From Mongoliitalea lutea (lineage in GTDB: Bacteria > Bacteroidota > Bacteroidia > Cytophagales > Cyclobacteriaceae), in NCBI RefSeq assembly GCF_014652135.1, contig NZ_BMYF01000005.1, forward strand, positions 62,001 to 126,000: a stretch of DNA of 64,000 bases, given 5' to 3'. Below the pieces are notes generated by a model. It worked only from the letters and a program-made list of their open reading frames with translations. It did not search any database and had not been told where the DNA came from. The stretch's first letter is position 1. Each line of letters begins with the position of its first letter. The translations under genes and the position numbers were made by a program. Of the stretch, positions 17,687 to 27,141 are shown one piece after another.

Positions 17687-19055
17687 AAGGTTTAGCTTTC
17701 AAATGCAAAAAAGAATCCAGTATCTATATCTATTATTGACTTTGGTTATTACTTGTATTTCCTCAGAAGTACGGGCCCAAAAAGAAACTGTAACCCCTAC
17801 TCTTTTTATTGATAATTTATTTTTCGTTACCGAAGTAATGGTGACAGATGTGGCCTCCCCTCCTGCTGCGGCGAGATTTTATGCATACACAACCCTGGCA
17901 GCTCATCTGGCATACGTTCAAGCTACCAAAGGCTCTTTGGATGAAAGTCTCATTAAGATAACCAATAGACAACTAACACCACTAGATTTGAATCATGAAG
18001 GAATCAATCCTGCTTTTGTATCGATCTATGCCATGCTATTGGTTGGTCAAGAGATCATGCCTTCAGGTGATTTCCTAATAGAGAAGCAAGGGAATCTGAT
18101 TCAATATTTTTCAGGAAACAAATGGATAAGAAAGAAAGAAATTGAAAAAAACATTCATTTTGCAAGAAGTATTGCCAGCCAAGTGTTGAAATTAGCCCGA
18201 ACAGATGGATACAGGCAGTTGAGCACACTTACACGTTACAGCCCCAAAAAAGGAGAAGGATATTGGTTTCCAACGCCTCCAGCCTATATGGCTGCTGTTG
18301 AACCGGAATGGAGAACCATTCAACCATTTTTCCTACAAAACATCGAACAGTACAAACCTACCCCTCCCGCACCATTTGATCTTACGGAAGGTTCTCCATT
18401 TAAATTACAATTAGATGAAGTGTTTGAGGTCACAAGTAAGCTAAGCGAAGAGCAAGAGCTTATTGCCAATTTCTGGGATTGCAATCCTTTCAAGGTGGAA
18501 TTTTCAGGACATATGGCCATTGGAATAAAAAAAATTTCTCCCGGAGGACATTGGGTGGGTATTACCGGAATAGCTAGTGAAAAAGCAGGGTTAAATTGGG
18601 AAGAAACATTGTATATACATGCCTTAGTATCCATGGCTTTACATGATGCATTTATAAGTTGTTGGGAAGAAAAATATGATTCCAACCGCGTAAGGCCCGA
18701 GACTGTAATCCAACGTCACCTTGACCAAGAGTGGAGGCCATTATTGCAAACACCGCCATTCCCCGAATACACCAGTGGACATAGCGTAATTTCAAGTGCC
18801 TCAGCAGAAATTTTAACAGCTTATTTTGGAGAAAATTTTGATTTTATTGATACTTCCGAGGTTTACTTCGGATTACCTGAAAGAGCATTTGACTCCTTCT
18901 ATCAAGCGGCGGAGGAAGCTGCCATCTCAAGGCTATATGGAGGCATACATTTCCGCGATGCCATAGAAGAAGGAGTCAAACAGGGAAAAAGGATTGGACT
19001 GACAATTTTAGAAAGTATCAATTCAAAAGCCTTCCTTGCAGGTCAATCGAAATAG
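17673..19055 (+). CDS. Vanadium-dependent haloperoxidase / PAP2-family protein, exported
   Basis: The 460-residue protein has a signal peptide ending near EVRAQK. It holds the complete vanadate/phosphate pocket of the superfamily: K334 and R341 in K-x6-RP, S368-G369-H370 in YTSGHS, and R420, H426 and D429 in SRLYGGIHFRD. H426 would be the axial vanadate ligand. Either haloperoxidase or acid phosphatase activity is possible, since both share this site; the large alpha-helical frame and the K-x6-RP spacing match bacterial proteins annotated as vanadium-dependent haloperoxidases. The start at 17673 follows an AAGGGG sequence at good distance; ATG 17703 is an alternative. The 3' end overlaps the convergent FAD gene by 38 bases. 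Confidence 0.83.
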   Translation: MNYSKRFSFQMQKRIQYLYLLLTLVITCISSEVRAQKETVTPTLFIDNLFFVTEVMVTDVASPPAAARFYAYTTLAAHLAYVQATKGSLDESLIKITNRQLTPLDLNHEGINPAFVSIYAMLLVGQEIMPSGDFLIEKQGNLIQYFSGNKWIRKKEIEKNIHFARSIASQVLKLARTDGYRQLSTLTRYSPKKGEGYWFPTPPAYMAAVEPEWRTIQPFFLQNIEQYKPTPPAPFDLTEGSPFKLQLDEVFEVTSKLSEEQELIANFWDCNPFKVEFSGHMAIGIKKISPGGHWVGITGIASEKAGLNWEETLYIHALVSMALHDAFISCWEEKYDSNRVRPETVIQRHLDQEWRPLLQTPPFPEYTSGHSVISSASAEILTAYFGENFDFIDTSEVYFGLPERAFDSFYQAAEEAAISRLYGGIHFRDAIEEGVKQGKRIGLTILESINSKAFLAGQSK

Positions 19056-20874
19056 CAAAAGGATTCAATACCTCATCAACTAAGACAGCTACTTCCATGC
19101 GGGTTAACGGCTGGTTCATGGTTGGAAAATGACCCATACCTGTATTTTCCCAACCTTTTCGGATTATATCAATCGTTAGCCTAGCATCCAATTCTTGCAT
19201 CAGCTCTATAAAGAAAGCCATGGTAAGGGCTTCACCAGAAGCATTCCAATAATTAGATAATTTAGGATAAAGCTGCCTCAATCCTTCTGCAAGTTCATAT
19301 TCGGATAGCGTTTTATCAGGATAAAACCATGTTTGATTGGCCCACTTATAAGGAACCCCAAAGCCTTTTAAAATCCCTGTAGCTCCAATTCGTTGGATTG
19401 CCTGAAAGTAGGTATGAAAGGGTTGAACATCAATGTAAGGCATAATGTAAGCATTGGCATCGAGCAGGTGTTGCTGTACCTTCCTTACTTCGACCTCTTG
19501 AAGGTTTTGTTGGTTCAGTATTGCTACGGCGGCTAAAGCTCCAGCAGCTTGACCAATTCCAAGCACTACCGGTTGTAAGCGGCTAGCTCCATTCACAATA
19601 TTTGAAACACCTATGCTTTTTTCAGCTACAATCAAATGGGTAGAACCCTTGGGAATCAAACTTCCCAAAGGAACATTGTAGGATGGAACTCTGATTTTAA
19701 TAAAGTCGATTTCCGGTGCTTCCGGATTCATCTTATGGTGATGATCTATGGTATAATCACCGACGGCAACACCAGTTCGGTACAAGGGATTATCTTGTCT
19801 GAATGGTTCCAATATATGGGGCAATGTAAACATTGCTTCTGCCAGTGTTCGGCGTGATTCTCTGTGATAGGGAATAAAAGGCAATTGATCTTTTGTTGGA
19901 AACTCATCATCTGCAATACCCAAATGTTTATAACCCAATTCATGTTGAATGTAATAAATGAACCGCAAGGAATGCAGCTTAGCTTCTTTAAGAGCTTCCA
20001 CGCGTTCTTCCTGAGTCATTTCAATGATATTCATATAAATATCATTCCCGCAATTAGGCCAGTTGATCATGTATTTTCCGTTGGGAAGTTTACCATAATT
20101 GAGCATTTTCTTACAATCATTGGTGGGATCGTCAAAAGAAGTAGGGTCCGCATGGTCACAGGCACAAGCGAAAATGGTTGGATCATAACCTTCTGGCTTA
20201 GCAATCGTCATATCTGCCCCCTGTCCAAAATCCTTTAAGGTAACTACATATGTTAAATCTTGAACAATATCATTTGCTTCTACTGGTGCATAAACTTCTC
20301 CAAATCTTGCTTGGCTGTCCATACCTACAAAATATTCATACCCTTGAGATGCCATGATATCTCCCAGTTCTGTTGCGTCAATAAGCATTTGAGCTTTTAT
20401 ACTTTTCATCTGACCATCTTGTACATAAGTCACTAACCATCTACTGTTTTCAAATTGAACAGTTTCCCATTTGACTCCTTGCATCACTTGCAGATTGGCT
20501 TGTTTTTTGGCCCATTCCTGAAAAAACTTATTCCCTATGGACGGTTCAAATAAGGTATTTGACACCCAGCCTGTACCAACAGCTTCAGCTCCTCCATAAT
20601 ACTTGTACAGCTTTTCCCGAAACTCTCCCCAAATTCCTGATGGCATCCGATGATTCCCGTCGATGGCAGACACACCTGCCGCAGTAAGCATGCCTCCAAG
20701 CCATGGCGTCTCTTCCAGTACAATAGTAGAAACTCCCATCCTAGATGCCTGAATTGCTGCCGAAACTCCGCTAGCACCACCCCCAATAATCAATAATTGC
20801 GTTTGTTCCTGAGCTATGCATAAGGAGATTGAGCCTAATAGCATCATTACTGTGCTGAATACATTTTTAACCAT
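19018..20874 (-). CDS. Exported FAD-dependent oxidoreductase with SLH-like C-terminal region
   Basis: The 618-residue protein has a signal peptide (cleavage near CIAQEQ) and then an FAD_oxidored-type Rossmann fold: the dinucleotide motif GGGASG at 31-36, EETPWLGGM after the second strand, and the family motif MLIDATELGD further on. The C-terminal 127 residues look like S-layer homology repeats: AIQRIGATGILKGFG then WFYPDKTLSEYELAEGL (492-540), and a second partial unit with PLTRMEVAVLVDEVL (about 589-603). Relatives in Bacteroidota are sometimes called xanthan lyase without evidence. The substrate is unknown. It is last in the leftward SusC-SusD-GH18 run, 180 bases from the GH18 gene, and converges on the haloperoxidase gene. 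Confidence 0.82.
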   Translation of the reverse strand: MVKNVFSTVMMLLGSISLCIAQEQTQLLIIGGGASGVSAAIQASRMGVSTIVLEETPWLGGMLTAAGVSAIDGNHRMPSGIWGEFREKLYKYYGGAEAVGTGWVSNTLFEPSIGNKFFQEWAKKQANLQVMQGVKWETVQFENSRWLVTYVQDGQMKSIKAQMLIDATELGDIMASQGYEYFVGMDSQARFGEVYAPVEANDIVQDLTYVVTLKDFGQGADMTIAKPEGYDPTIFACACDHADPTSFDDPTNDCKKMLNYGKLPNGKYMINWPNCGNDIYMNIIEMTQEERVEALKEAKLHSLRFIYYIQHELGYKHLGIADDEFPTKDQLPFIPYHRESRRTLAEAMFTLPHILEPFRQDNPLYRTGVAVGDYTIDHHHKMNPEAPEIDFIKIRVPSYNVPLGSLIPKGSTHLIVAEKSIGVSNIVNGASRLQPVVLGIGQAAGALAAVAILNQQNLQEVEVRKVQQHLLDANAYIMPYIDVQPFHTYFQAIQRIGATGILKGFGVPYKWANQTWFYPDKTLSEYELAEGLRQLYPKLSNYWNASGEALTMAFFIELMQELDARLTIDIIRKGWENTGMGHFPTMNQPLTRMEVAVLVDEVLNPFAISIDLQGRLLN

Positions 20875-21054
20875 AGTTTTTAGAATTTAATCTAGTCAAA
20901 GAAACTACCCCAATAATCGGAGGATATTTAATTCGGTTTGAGAATGAAAGATATCAATCATTTGAAGGCTTTTTAAAATTGGATAAAACACCTCAATAGT
21001 AAACATGAAAACCATCCATATTGACACAATAGAAAACTGATAATCCTAATTGAT

Positions 21055-22185
21055 TCAATAAAGCTTCAGATAACGATTCATTGTTTTCAACAAAGCATGT
21101 TCATTCGAATCTTCATTATACTCCCAAAACATCATTCCACCTAAGCCCATTTCTTTCACAAATGCAGCTTTTGCTTGTATAGACTGTTCATCTTCGTAGG
21201 TAAAGAAAATCGAGTCTTGAACATTCCATAAATAGGGTGCTTGACTCACATCATCCCATAGTTTCTGATATGCATCATCGGTTATAAACTGCTGCATATC
21301 TTTAAATGAAAAATTCTTCCAGCCAACGGCATCTTGATACAAACCATTATTCTCTGGATTGACAGACTTCCAAGCTTTACCATAAAATGCTACACCTATT
21401 ACTAATTTTTCGACAGGAACGCCTGCTTCCATATGTTGCCTAACTGCCGCTTGAGTGGAGCGAATATTTGGATCTGAAGCACTAAGATTGGTATGATGCC
21501 CTGTCTTTTCAGCTCCTACTCCTGTAAAATCATAGGTCATGATATTGATGAAATCCAAATATTGTTGTGCTTCACCTAGATTATTGGCATCAACATATTC
21601 TTGAAACCCACCCGACGCAATAGTCTGTAAATAATGCCTATTATGAAGGTAGCCTAGACTATCCAAGGCAGTTCTTACTGACTGTAGCATCGAAACGAAA
21701 TTCTCACGATCTTCATCCCGGTATGGGTTATCATCTCCTGGAATACCGGGATACTCCCAATCAAAGTCCAAACCGTCTAATCGATGTTTTATCAAGTACT
21801 CTATGGCTGAATCTGTTAATTTTTTCCTGCCTTCTGGAGTAATGACAGCATCTGAAAACCCTTTGGACCAAGTCCAACCACCAATGGAAATTAAAATTTT
21901 TAAATCAGGATTACCCGATTTTAAAGAATTTAGAGCTAGTAAATTAAGGCTATCTTGCTCAAATCTCCCCTCACCTTCTGTCACGATTCCATTTACCACA
22001 TTTGCAAAGGCATAATTGATATGGGTAAAAGCAAAGGGATCTATGGTAGAAACATCTAGGTTTTTCCATCCCGCAATATATCCGATGAGTTTATAGGAAG
22101 GTTCTTTAAAAGAATCTGTTGATGAGTTACATGAAGCCAAGACGAAGAAACAGTACCCAATAAATAAGATCGATAGATTTTTCAT
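21055..22185 (-). CDS. Glycoside hydrolase family 18 lipoprotein (chitinase-like)
   Basis: GH18 enzymes cleave beta-1,4-linked GlcNAc chains with retention, using the substrate N-acetyl group. The 376-residue protein begins with a lipoprotein signal (lipobox FVLASC, C19). The barrel shows the SIGGW motif on strand 3 (100-104), the catalytic DGLDFDWE with D140, D142 and proton donor E144, and MTYDF on strand 6. The active site is therefore intact. The lipid anchor and SusC/SusD neighbours suggest it acts at the outer membrane on chitin-like or other GlcNAc polymers. There is no carbohydrate-binding module. An intrinsic terminator hairpin lies immediately upstream of its start, between it and susD. 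Confidence 0.9.
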   Translation of the reverse strand: MKNLSILFIGYCFFVLASCNSSTDSFKEPSYKLIGYIAGWKNLDVSTIDPFAFTHINYAFANVVNGIVTEGEGRFEQDSLNLLALNSLKSGNPDLKILISIGGWTWSKGFSDAVITPEGRKKLTDSAIEYLIKHRLDGLDFDWEYPGIPGDDNPYRDEDRENFVSMLQSVRTALDSLGYLHNRHYLQTIASGGFQEYVDANNLGEAQQYLDFINIMTYDFTGVGAEKTGHHTNLSASDPNIRSTQAAVRQHMEAGVPVEKLVIGVAFYGKAWKSVNPENNGLYQDAVGWKNFSFKDMQQFITDDAYQKLWDDVSQAPYLWNVQDSIFFTYEDEQSIQAKAAFVKEMGLGGMMFWEYNEDSNEHALLKTMNRYLKLY

Positions 22186-22198
22186 AGAATTTTGGAGT

Positions 22199-22230
22199 AA
22201 AAAAAGGTGCCACTACACATGGCACCTTTT
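22199..22230 (-). terminator. Hairpin between the SusD gene and the GH18 gene
   Basis: On the minus strand a stem AAAAGGTGCCA/TGGCACCTTTT with a 7-base loop is followed by seven T residues. It looks like an intrinsic terminator after susD. It ends only 13 bases before the GH18 start codon, so it may act as partial terminator, attenuator or mRNA-stabilising hairpin. Confidence 0.75.
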
Positions 22231-22255
22231 GGGACTAACAACAAATTATGAGCTT

Positions 22256-23830
22256 TTAATTTCCACCATCCCACCAAGTTTTAGTCATGAAGAAATCTCC
22301 TCCAATCCTACTAACAGCAGAACGGTAATTTTGAGGATTGTTACCAATTTCATCTTCCCAGTATCTTAGACGTCGAGGAATTTCATTCGCTTCAAATCTA
22401 TTTGGATCTTGCGTAGGCTCTAAAACAGGAAACCCTGTTCTTCTCCAATTAGCCCAAGATTCAATTGAATTCAACCAGGTGGCTGCCCAATATTCTTCAC
22501 CTATAAGACGGAGTTTGTCTTGTGTAGAGGCTGCTTCGAAACCTCTTCCTGCAATGTAAGCGCTGATCTCAGCAGGAGATCTAGCAAATGAGGCGTCAAA
22601 ATCTACCCAAGAATTGATTGCGGCGGCAACTCCATTAGCAAAATGTGTTGATGCGTCAGAAGTAATCCAACCCAACACTGCGGCTTCAGCCTTCATTAAC
22701 TCCACTTCGGCATAAGAAATTAACCAATAAGGATCTTCCCAATCTAAATATTTAAGGTTTAGCATGGAAAACATTCTATTACCGACACCGGGGGTATCAA
22801 ATATTGCCACATCCTCCGGAGACAAGATTGTCCTTAGTGTAGCAGAGTTATAACCATTTGGCATTCCTCTTTGCGCTGCTGGATCTGTATTCCAAGTTTC
22901 TGGTCTTTCCGGATCTCCTAACCCCCCAGACACTATCATCAATCTCGGATCATTATTAGCTTTCATCCAATCCATGAATGTTTTACTAATTTTACAATCT
23001 CTAGAATACTTGTACGTATTCCAAAGTCCATCATTTAATCCATTTCTATTGACACCAATAGGTCCCGTAGTAAAGTGAATGTAACCATTATCTGCAATAG
23101 ACTGAAATGCCCCACTATTATTTGCCTCTACAAAGACCTCTCTAGCCCTAGTAGGGTTAACCTTACTCATTCGCATAGCGATTCTCATCAATAGAGCGTT
23201 CGTAAACTTTCTCCATTGATCAAGATTGCCCCCGTACATAAAGTCCTGATTACCCAACCCACGAGCAGCAGGAGAAAATTTCCCTCTTGCATCTCTCAAA
23301 GAAGAAATCATATCTTCGTAGATTTCCTGCTGACTATCGTAAACTGGAAACCAATTTTCAGCACCTTCCAAACCTCTTCCTGCCTGGAAGTACGGTATAT
23401 CACCATAAATGTCTGTCATTCTGTGCAAGTCAAATACACGCATAACTGTGGCTGCCGCATACACATTAGCTTCCGCAGGATCATCTTGGGTTCTATTGAT
23501 CACATGAGAATATAAACGGATCACATCGGTATAATGACGCTCCATATAAGCTCCACTATATTGTGGATTGTAGAAATATTTATCCCCACTGAAATAACCA
23601 GCTAAAGATGCAATATGCTGTATCATTGGAGCAGCATATAATACATTTGCTCTAGTATTTTCATATTCACCAGCAATTCTAAGAGTCGCTAGAGAAAACA
23701 AAAATTGCATATCCATATCTGTTACCGCATTCGGATCCACATTGAGGTCTAATAGCTCTTGCTCATTACAAGATGAAAACACAAGTGTGAATGCTAATAA
23801 AATACCTATAAATTTATTAATCGTTTTCAT
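22256..23830 (-). CDS. SusD/RagB-like nutrient-binding lipoprotein
   Basis: The 524-residue protein has a lipoprotein signal (LVFSSC) and the N-terminal pattern of the SusD-like_2 subfamily (ELLDLNVDPNAVTDMDMQF, then APMIQHIASLAGYF). It has many Trp and Tyr residues, as expected for a glycan-binding helical lipoprotein that closes over the SusC pore. It lies 29 bases downstream of the SusC gene on the same strand, the standard order. Its likely task is capture of oligosaccharides at the cell surface; the GH18 neighbour suggests GlcNAc-containing glycans. The exact ligand cannot be read from the sequence. Confidence 0.9.
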   Translation of the reverse strand: MKTINKFIGILLAFTLVFSSCNEQELLDLNVDPNAVTDMDMQFLFSLATLRIAGEYENTRANVLYAAPMIQHIASLAGYFSGDKYFYNPQYSGAYMERHYTDVIRLYSHVINRTQDDPAEANVYAAATVMRVFDLHRMTDIYGDIPYFQAGRGLEGAENWFPVYDSQQEIYEDMISSLRDARGKFSPAARGLGNQDFMYGGNLDQWRKFTNALLMRIAMRMSKVNPTRAREVFVEANNSGAFQSIADNGYIHFTTGPIGVNRNGLNDGLWNTYKYSRDCKISKTFMDWMKANNDPRLMIVSGGLGDPERPETWNTDPAAQRGMPNGYNSATLRTILSPEDVAIFDTPGVGNRMFSMLNLKYLDWEDPYWLISYAEVELMKAEAAVLGWITSDASTHFANGVAAAINSWVDFDASFARSPAEISAYIAGRGFEAASTQDKLRLIGEEYWAATWLNSIESWANWRRTGFPVLEPTQDPNRFEANEIPRRLRYWEDEIGNNPQNYRSAVSRIGGDFFMTKTWWDGGN

Positions 23831-23859
23831 AATTCTTTCAATTTAATTGTTCAGGGTAT

Positions 23860-26800
23860 TTAGAAATTCACATTTATATTAAAACCAAAGTTTCTAGCCA
23901 CTGGCATTGCAAAGAACTCTAAACCCTGAGCGTTACCTGACACTGTGTATGCTGACTCGGGATGGATATTTGGAACATTAGACCAAAGCAAAGCTAAATT
24001 CCTACCGACCAATGATATACTAGCAGACTCAAATGGGGTTTTAGCTAAAAGCGTCCTTGGTATTGTATACCCAAATGACAATTCTCTTAACTGAACAAAA
24101 GACGCATCATATACAATATTTTCAGTAACCTGCGCATAGCGACTATAATAATTATTCAACCAATAATTATTTGGATCACCAGTCACAGCTGGTATTTCCC
24201 ACGTTCGGGCTTCACCATTTCTATCTACGCCAGACACTGTCAGACCACCATCACGTCCAACCAAAGTTTCTTTGTGCAATCCATTGGAATAAGCAAAAAA
24301 GTTTGTACCCGAAACTAAACTACCTCCGTATCTCATGTCTAGCAAAACCATCAACCTGAAACCCTTATAGGAAAAGTTATTAGCTAGACCCGCAGAAACT
24401 GGATGCCTTGCTTCTGCGATTGTCTCCAAACCATCTGTCCAAACAGGTAAGCCATCATCATCATATACTTTCTGCCCGTTGATAGTTTTATGCTTAAATC
24501 CAGCAATCATTCCAAGTGGCTGACCTACGATGTGACGAATTCTTTCTCTTCTTAATCGAGATTCATCAAGGTTGATAAATTCTATTGGGTCGCCTTCAGC
24601 GTCATTGCCTAAGCTGAGCACCATACTCTGATTATTCGCATAATTGAATGAGAAATCCCACTGGAAATCTTTATTCCTTATGGCTGTGATGTTCAATAAT
24701 AATTCAACACCACGATTTCTCAACTCTCCTATATTAACAATTGTGGAATTGAAACCAGAGGTTGCAGAGATCCCAGTTGCCAAAATATCATTGGTGGTAT
24801 TTCTATTATAATAGGCAAAATCTAAACCAATTCGATTATCTAAAAATCTGAAATCACCGCCAATTTCATACTCTGTGGATAAATATGGTTGAAGTGCATT
24901 ATTCGGAATTGACCCATTATTGATTTGTCCAAGACTACCACCCAAGTGACCAGCGCCCACTAATCCATAATTGAGATTCAAAGCATAAGGCATTGGAGCT
25001 CCACCGCCTGTTTGTCCCCAAGAAGCTCTTAATTTTGTAAAAGTGATAGCTTTTGGCATTTCAATTACATCACTCAATACAAAACTTGTTCCTACAGAAG
25101 GGTAAAATAATTTACTGTTATCTGGAGCTAAGGTAGAAAATTGATCTTGACGCGCTGTTAGGTTTAGGAACAAGAAGTTTTTGTATCCAAAATTTGCTGA
25201 ACCAAATATAGAATTGATACCCCATTCAGAGAAGTTGTATCCGACTACCGGTTCAGCGACATTTCGAACACTGTGAAAGAATGGAACGACTAAATCATTC
25301 CCTCCACCACTCAATGCCTCACTTGACCTTCTCATTCTATTAGCGCCCACCATAGCATCCACCGAAAAATCTCCAAAATCTTTCTGTCCACCAATAAACA
25401 GATCTAAATTATCTTCTCTTAAAGTCAATTTTGTTAAATTATAACTTCCTCTAGGTCTGTAAGCAGTACCCCAAGGTTCGTAGGCATTATCGGTTCTCGC
25501 TTGATAGTCTGTACCCGCTCTACCCATGATATATAACCAATCAGTAATATCATATTTTAATGTAACCTGACCAAGAACCCTATCAGTAACGTCTGATCTT
25601 GAAAACTGATGTGCTGCCCAATAAGGATTGGTTTGGAAAACGTTTTGCTGATATCTTAATTCAAGTAAATCCTCATTTGCCCCCAACTTATCCCCAGGAC
25701 CTCTTAAAGCAGAAAATGGTACATTGCCAGGTCTGTTGAAAACTGAGAAATTTGCATTCCCCGGAGAATCTGACAATCTTGGTCTATTTTGAGCATCTTG
25801 ATTGGAGTATTGACCACTGAAATCTAAGGTCAACTTCTCTCCTAGTTTACTATTAATATTTACATTTAAAACTCTTCTTTTAAATCCAGCATTTGGCATG
25901 ATATCCTCATTATGCAAGTCTGAATAAGCAAAACGATAGGTTGCCTTTTCATTTCCACCACTAAGCGCTACAGAATTATTGATAGTCATTCCAGTCCTAT
26001 AGAAATCATTAATCCCCTCTCCTGTATGTGAGTAAGGTCTAGACACCCCATCAAACTGTATAGAAGGAACACCATCATATCTAGGCCCCCAATGTCCTTG
26101 ACCAATTTCTATCGCCTCATCAGCGGTTAATGGCCTAAGACCATCCCTACCTGGACCAAACTCACGCTGATAGTCTGTTAAATCCCATGCTCTATCAAAT
26201 GTGATATTACTATTTAAGGAAACTCCAATACCTTTTCTTGCTTTACCTGATTTAGTAGTAATCATGATCACACCATTTGCAGCTCTAGCACCATATAAAG
26301 CAGCGGCAGCATTCCCCTTCAAAACTGAGATACTCTCAATATCATCAGGGTTAATAGAAGCCAAACCATCTCCGCCATCATTACCTCCCCACATCCCGGC
26401 ACTTCCAAGATTACCTGTCTCTATTGGCATTCCGTTAACCACATAGAGTGGCTGATCATTACCGGTTAAAGACGACCCTCCACGAATAACTACACGAGTA
26501 GAACCTGCGGCACCAGAAGCCGGAGGAGAAACATTCACTCCTGCAATTTTACCTGTTAGGGCATTACCCAAATTGATGGCTCTAGACTCCGTGAATTTAT
26601 CACCTCCTACTTGGGTCACTGAATAACCTAATGCCTTTTTGTCTTTCTCCATCCCAAAAGAAGTGACTACTACTTCTGTCAAATCAGCTGTATCATCCTG
26701 TAAAGTCAAGTCAAGTTGCGAACGGTTACCAACTAATACTTCTTGGGCTTTAAAACCGATAAATGAAAATACCAGCACTGAGTTATTTGTAACTGGAATT

Positions 26801-26988
26801 GAGTACTTACCATCCAAATCGGTGGTAGTACCTGAGTTTGATTGCTTATCCAAGACATTGACGCCTGGAATAGGCTCACCTGTAGGATCAACTATCTTAC
26901 CTGTAAGCACTCTTGTCTGGGCATAAGAATCTAAAACTATTAGTAAACTTAAGACCAGTGAAATCATTAATAGTACTGCTCTGTTCAT
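23860..26988 (-). CDS. SusC/RagA family TonB-linked outer-membrane transporter
   Basis: The 1042-residue receptor imports glycans or peptides using TonB energy. After a signal peptide (ending DSYAQ) comes a carboxypeptidase-like domain at about 26-110 (GKIVDPTGEPIPGVNV, DLDGKYSI), a TonB-box region (LTEVVVTSFG), a plug domain with the family signature (LTGKIAGVNVSPPASGAAGS, RGGSSLTGNDQPLYVVNG), then a 22-strand barrel region ending in the outer-membrane sorting residue Phe (FNINVNF). No extra N-terminal signalling domain for an anti-sigma factor is seen, so regulation by the nearby ROK protein rather than an ECF sigma system is plausible. First gene of the leftward run. Confidence 0.93.
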   Translation of the reverse strand: MNRAVLLMISLVLSLLIVLDSYAQTRVLTGKIVDPTGEPIPGVNVLDKQSNSGTTTDLDGKYSIPVTNNSVLVFSFIGFKAQEVLVGNRSQLDLTLQDDTADLTEVVVTSFGMEKDKKALGYSVTQVGGDKFTESRAINLGNALTGKIAGVNVSPPASGAAGSTRVVIRGGSSLTGNDQPLYVVNGMPIETGNLGSAGMWGGNDGGDGLASINPDDIESISVLKGNAAAALYGARAANGVIMITTKSGKARKGIGVSLNSNITFDRAWDLTDYQREFGPGRDGLRPLTADEAIEIGQGHWGPRYDGVPSIQFDGVSRPYSHTGEGINDFYRTGMTINNSVALSGGNEKATYRFAYSDLHNEDIMPNAGFKRRVLNVNINSKLGEKLTLDFSGQYSNQDAQNRPRLSDSPGNANFSVFNRPGNVPFSALRGPGDKLGANEDLLELRYQQNVFQTNPYWAAHQFSRSDVTDRVLGQVTLKYDITDWLYIMGRAGTDYQARTDNAYEPWGTAYRPRGSYNLTKLTLREDNLDLFIGGQKDFGDFSVDAMVGANRMRRSSEALSGGGNDLVVPFFHSVRNVAEPVVGYNFSEWGINSIFGSANFGYKNFLFLNLTARQDQFSTLAPDNSKLFYPSVGTSFVLSDVIEMPKAITFTKLRASWGQTGGGAPMPYALNLNYGLVGAGHLGGSLGQINNGSIPNNALQPYLSTEYEIGGDFRFLDNRIGLDFAYYNRNTTNDILATGISATSGFNSTIVNIGELRNRGVELLLNITAIRNKDFQWDFSFNYANNQSMVLSLGNDAEGDPIEFINLDESRLRRERIRHIVGQPLGMIAGFKHKTINGQKVYDDDGLPVWTDGLETIAEARHPVSAGLANNFSYKGFRLMVLLDMRYGGSLVSGTNFFAYSNGLHKETLVGRDGGLTVSGVDRNGEARTWEIPAVTGDPNNYWLNNYYSRYAQVTENIVYDASFVQLRELSFGYTIPRTLLAKTPFESASISLVGRNLALLWSNVPNIHPESAYTVSGNAQGLEFFAMPVARNFGFNINVNF

Positions 26989-27141
26989 AGGATTTAATTA
27001 AGGTTAATCATATTTATTTTGGGTTAGGAATTCGAACTTACTTCCCTGTTGATCTTTTCATTTTTTTCTAACAATCAAATAAATCAATGCATACTGATTC
27101 ATTCTTAAAATCTAATTTCACGAAAGTGGAAAAAGAACCAT

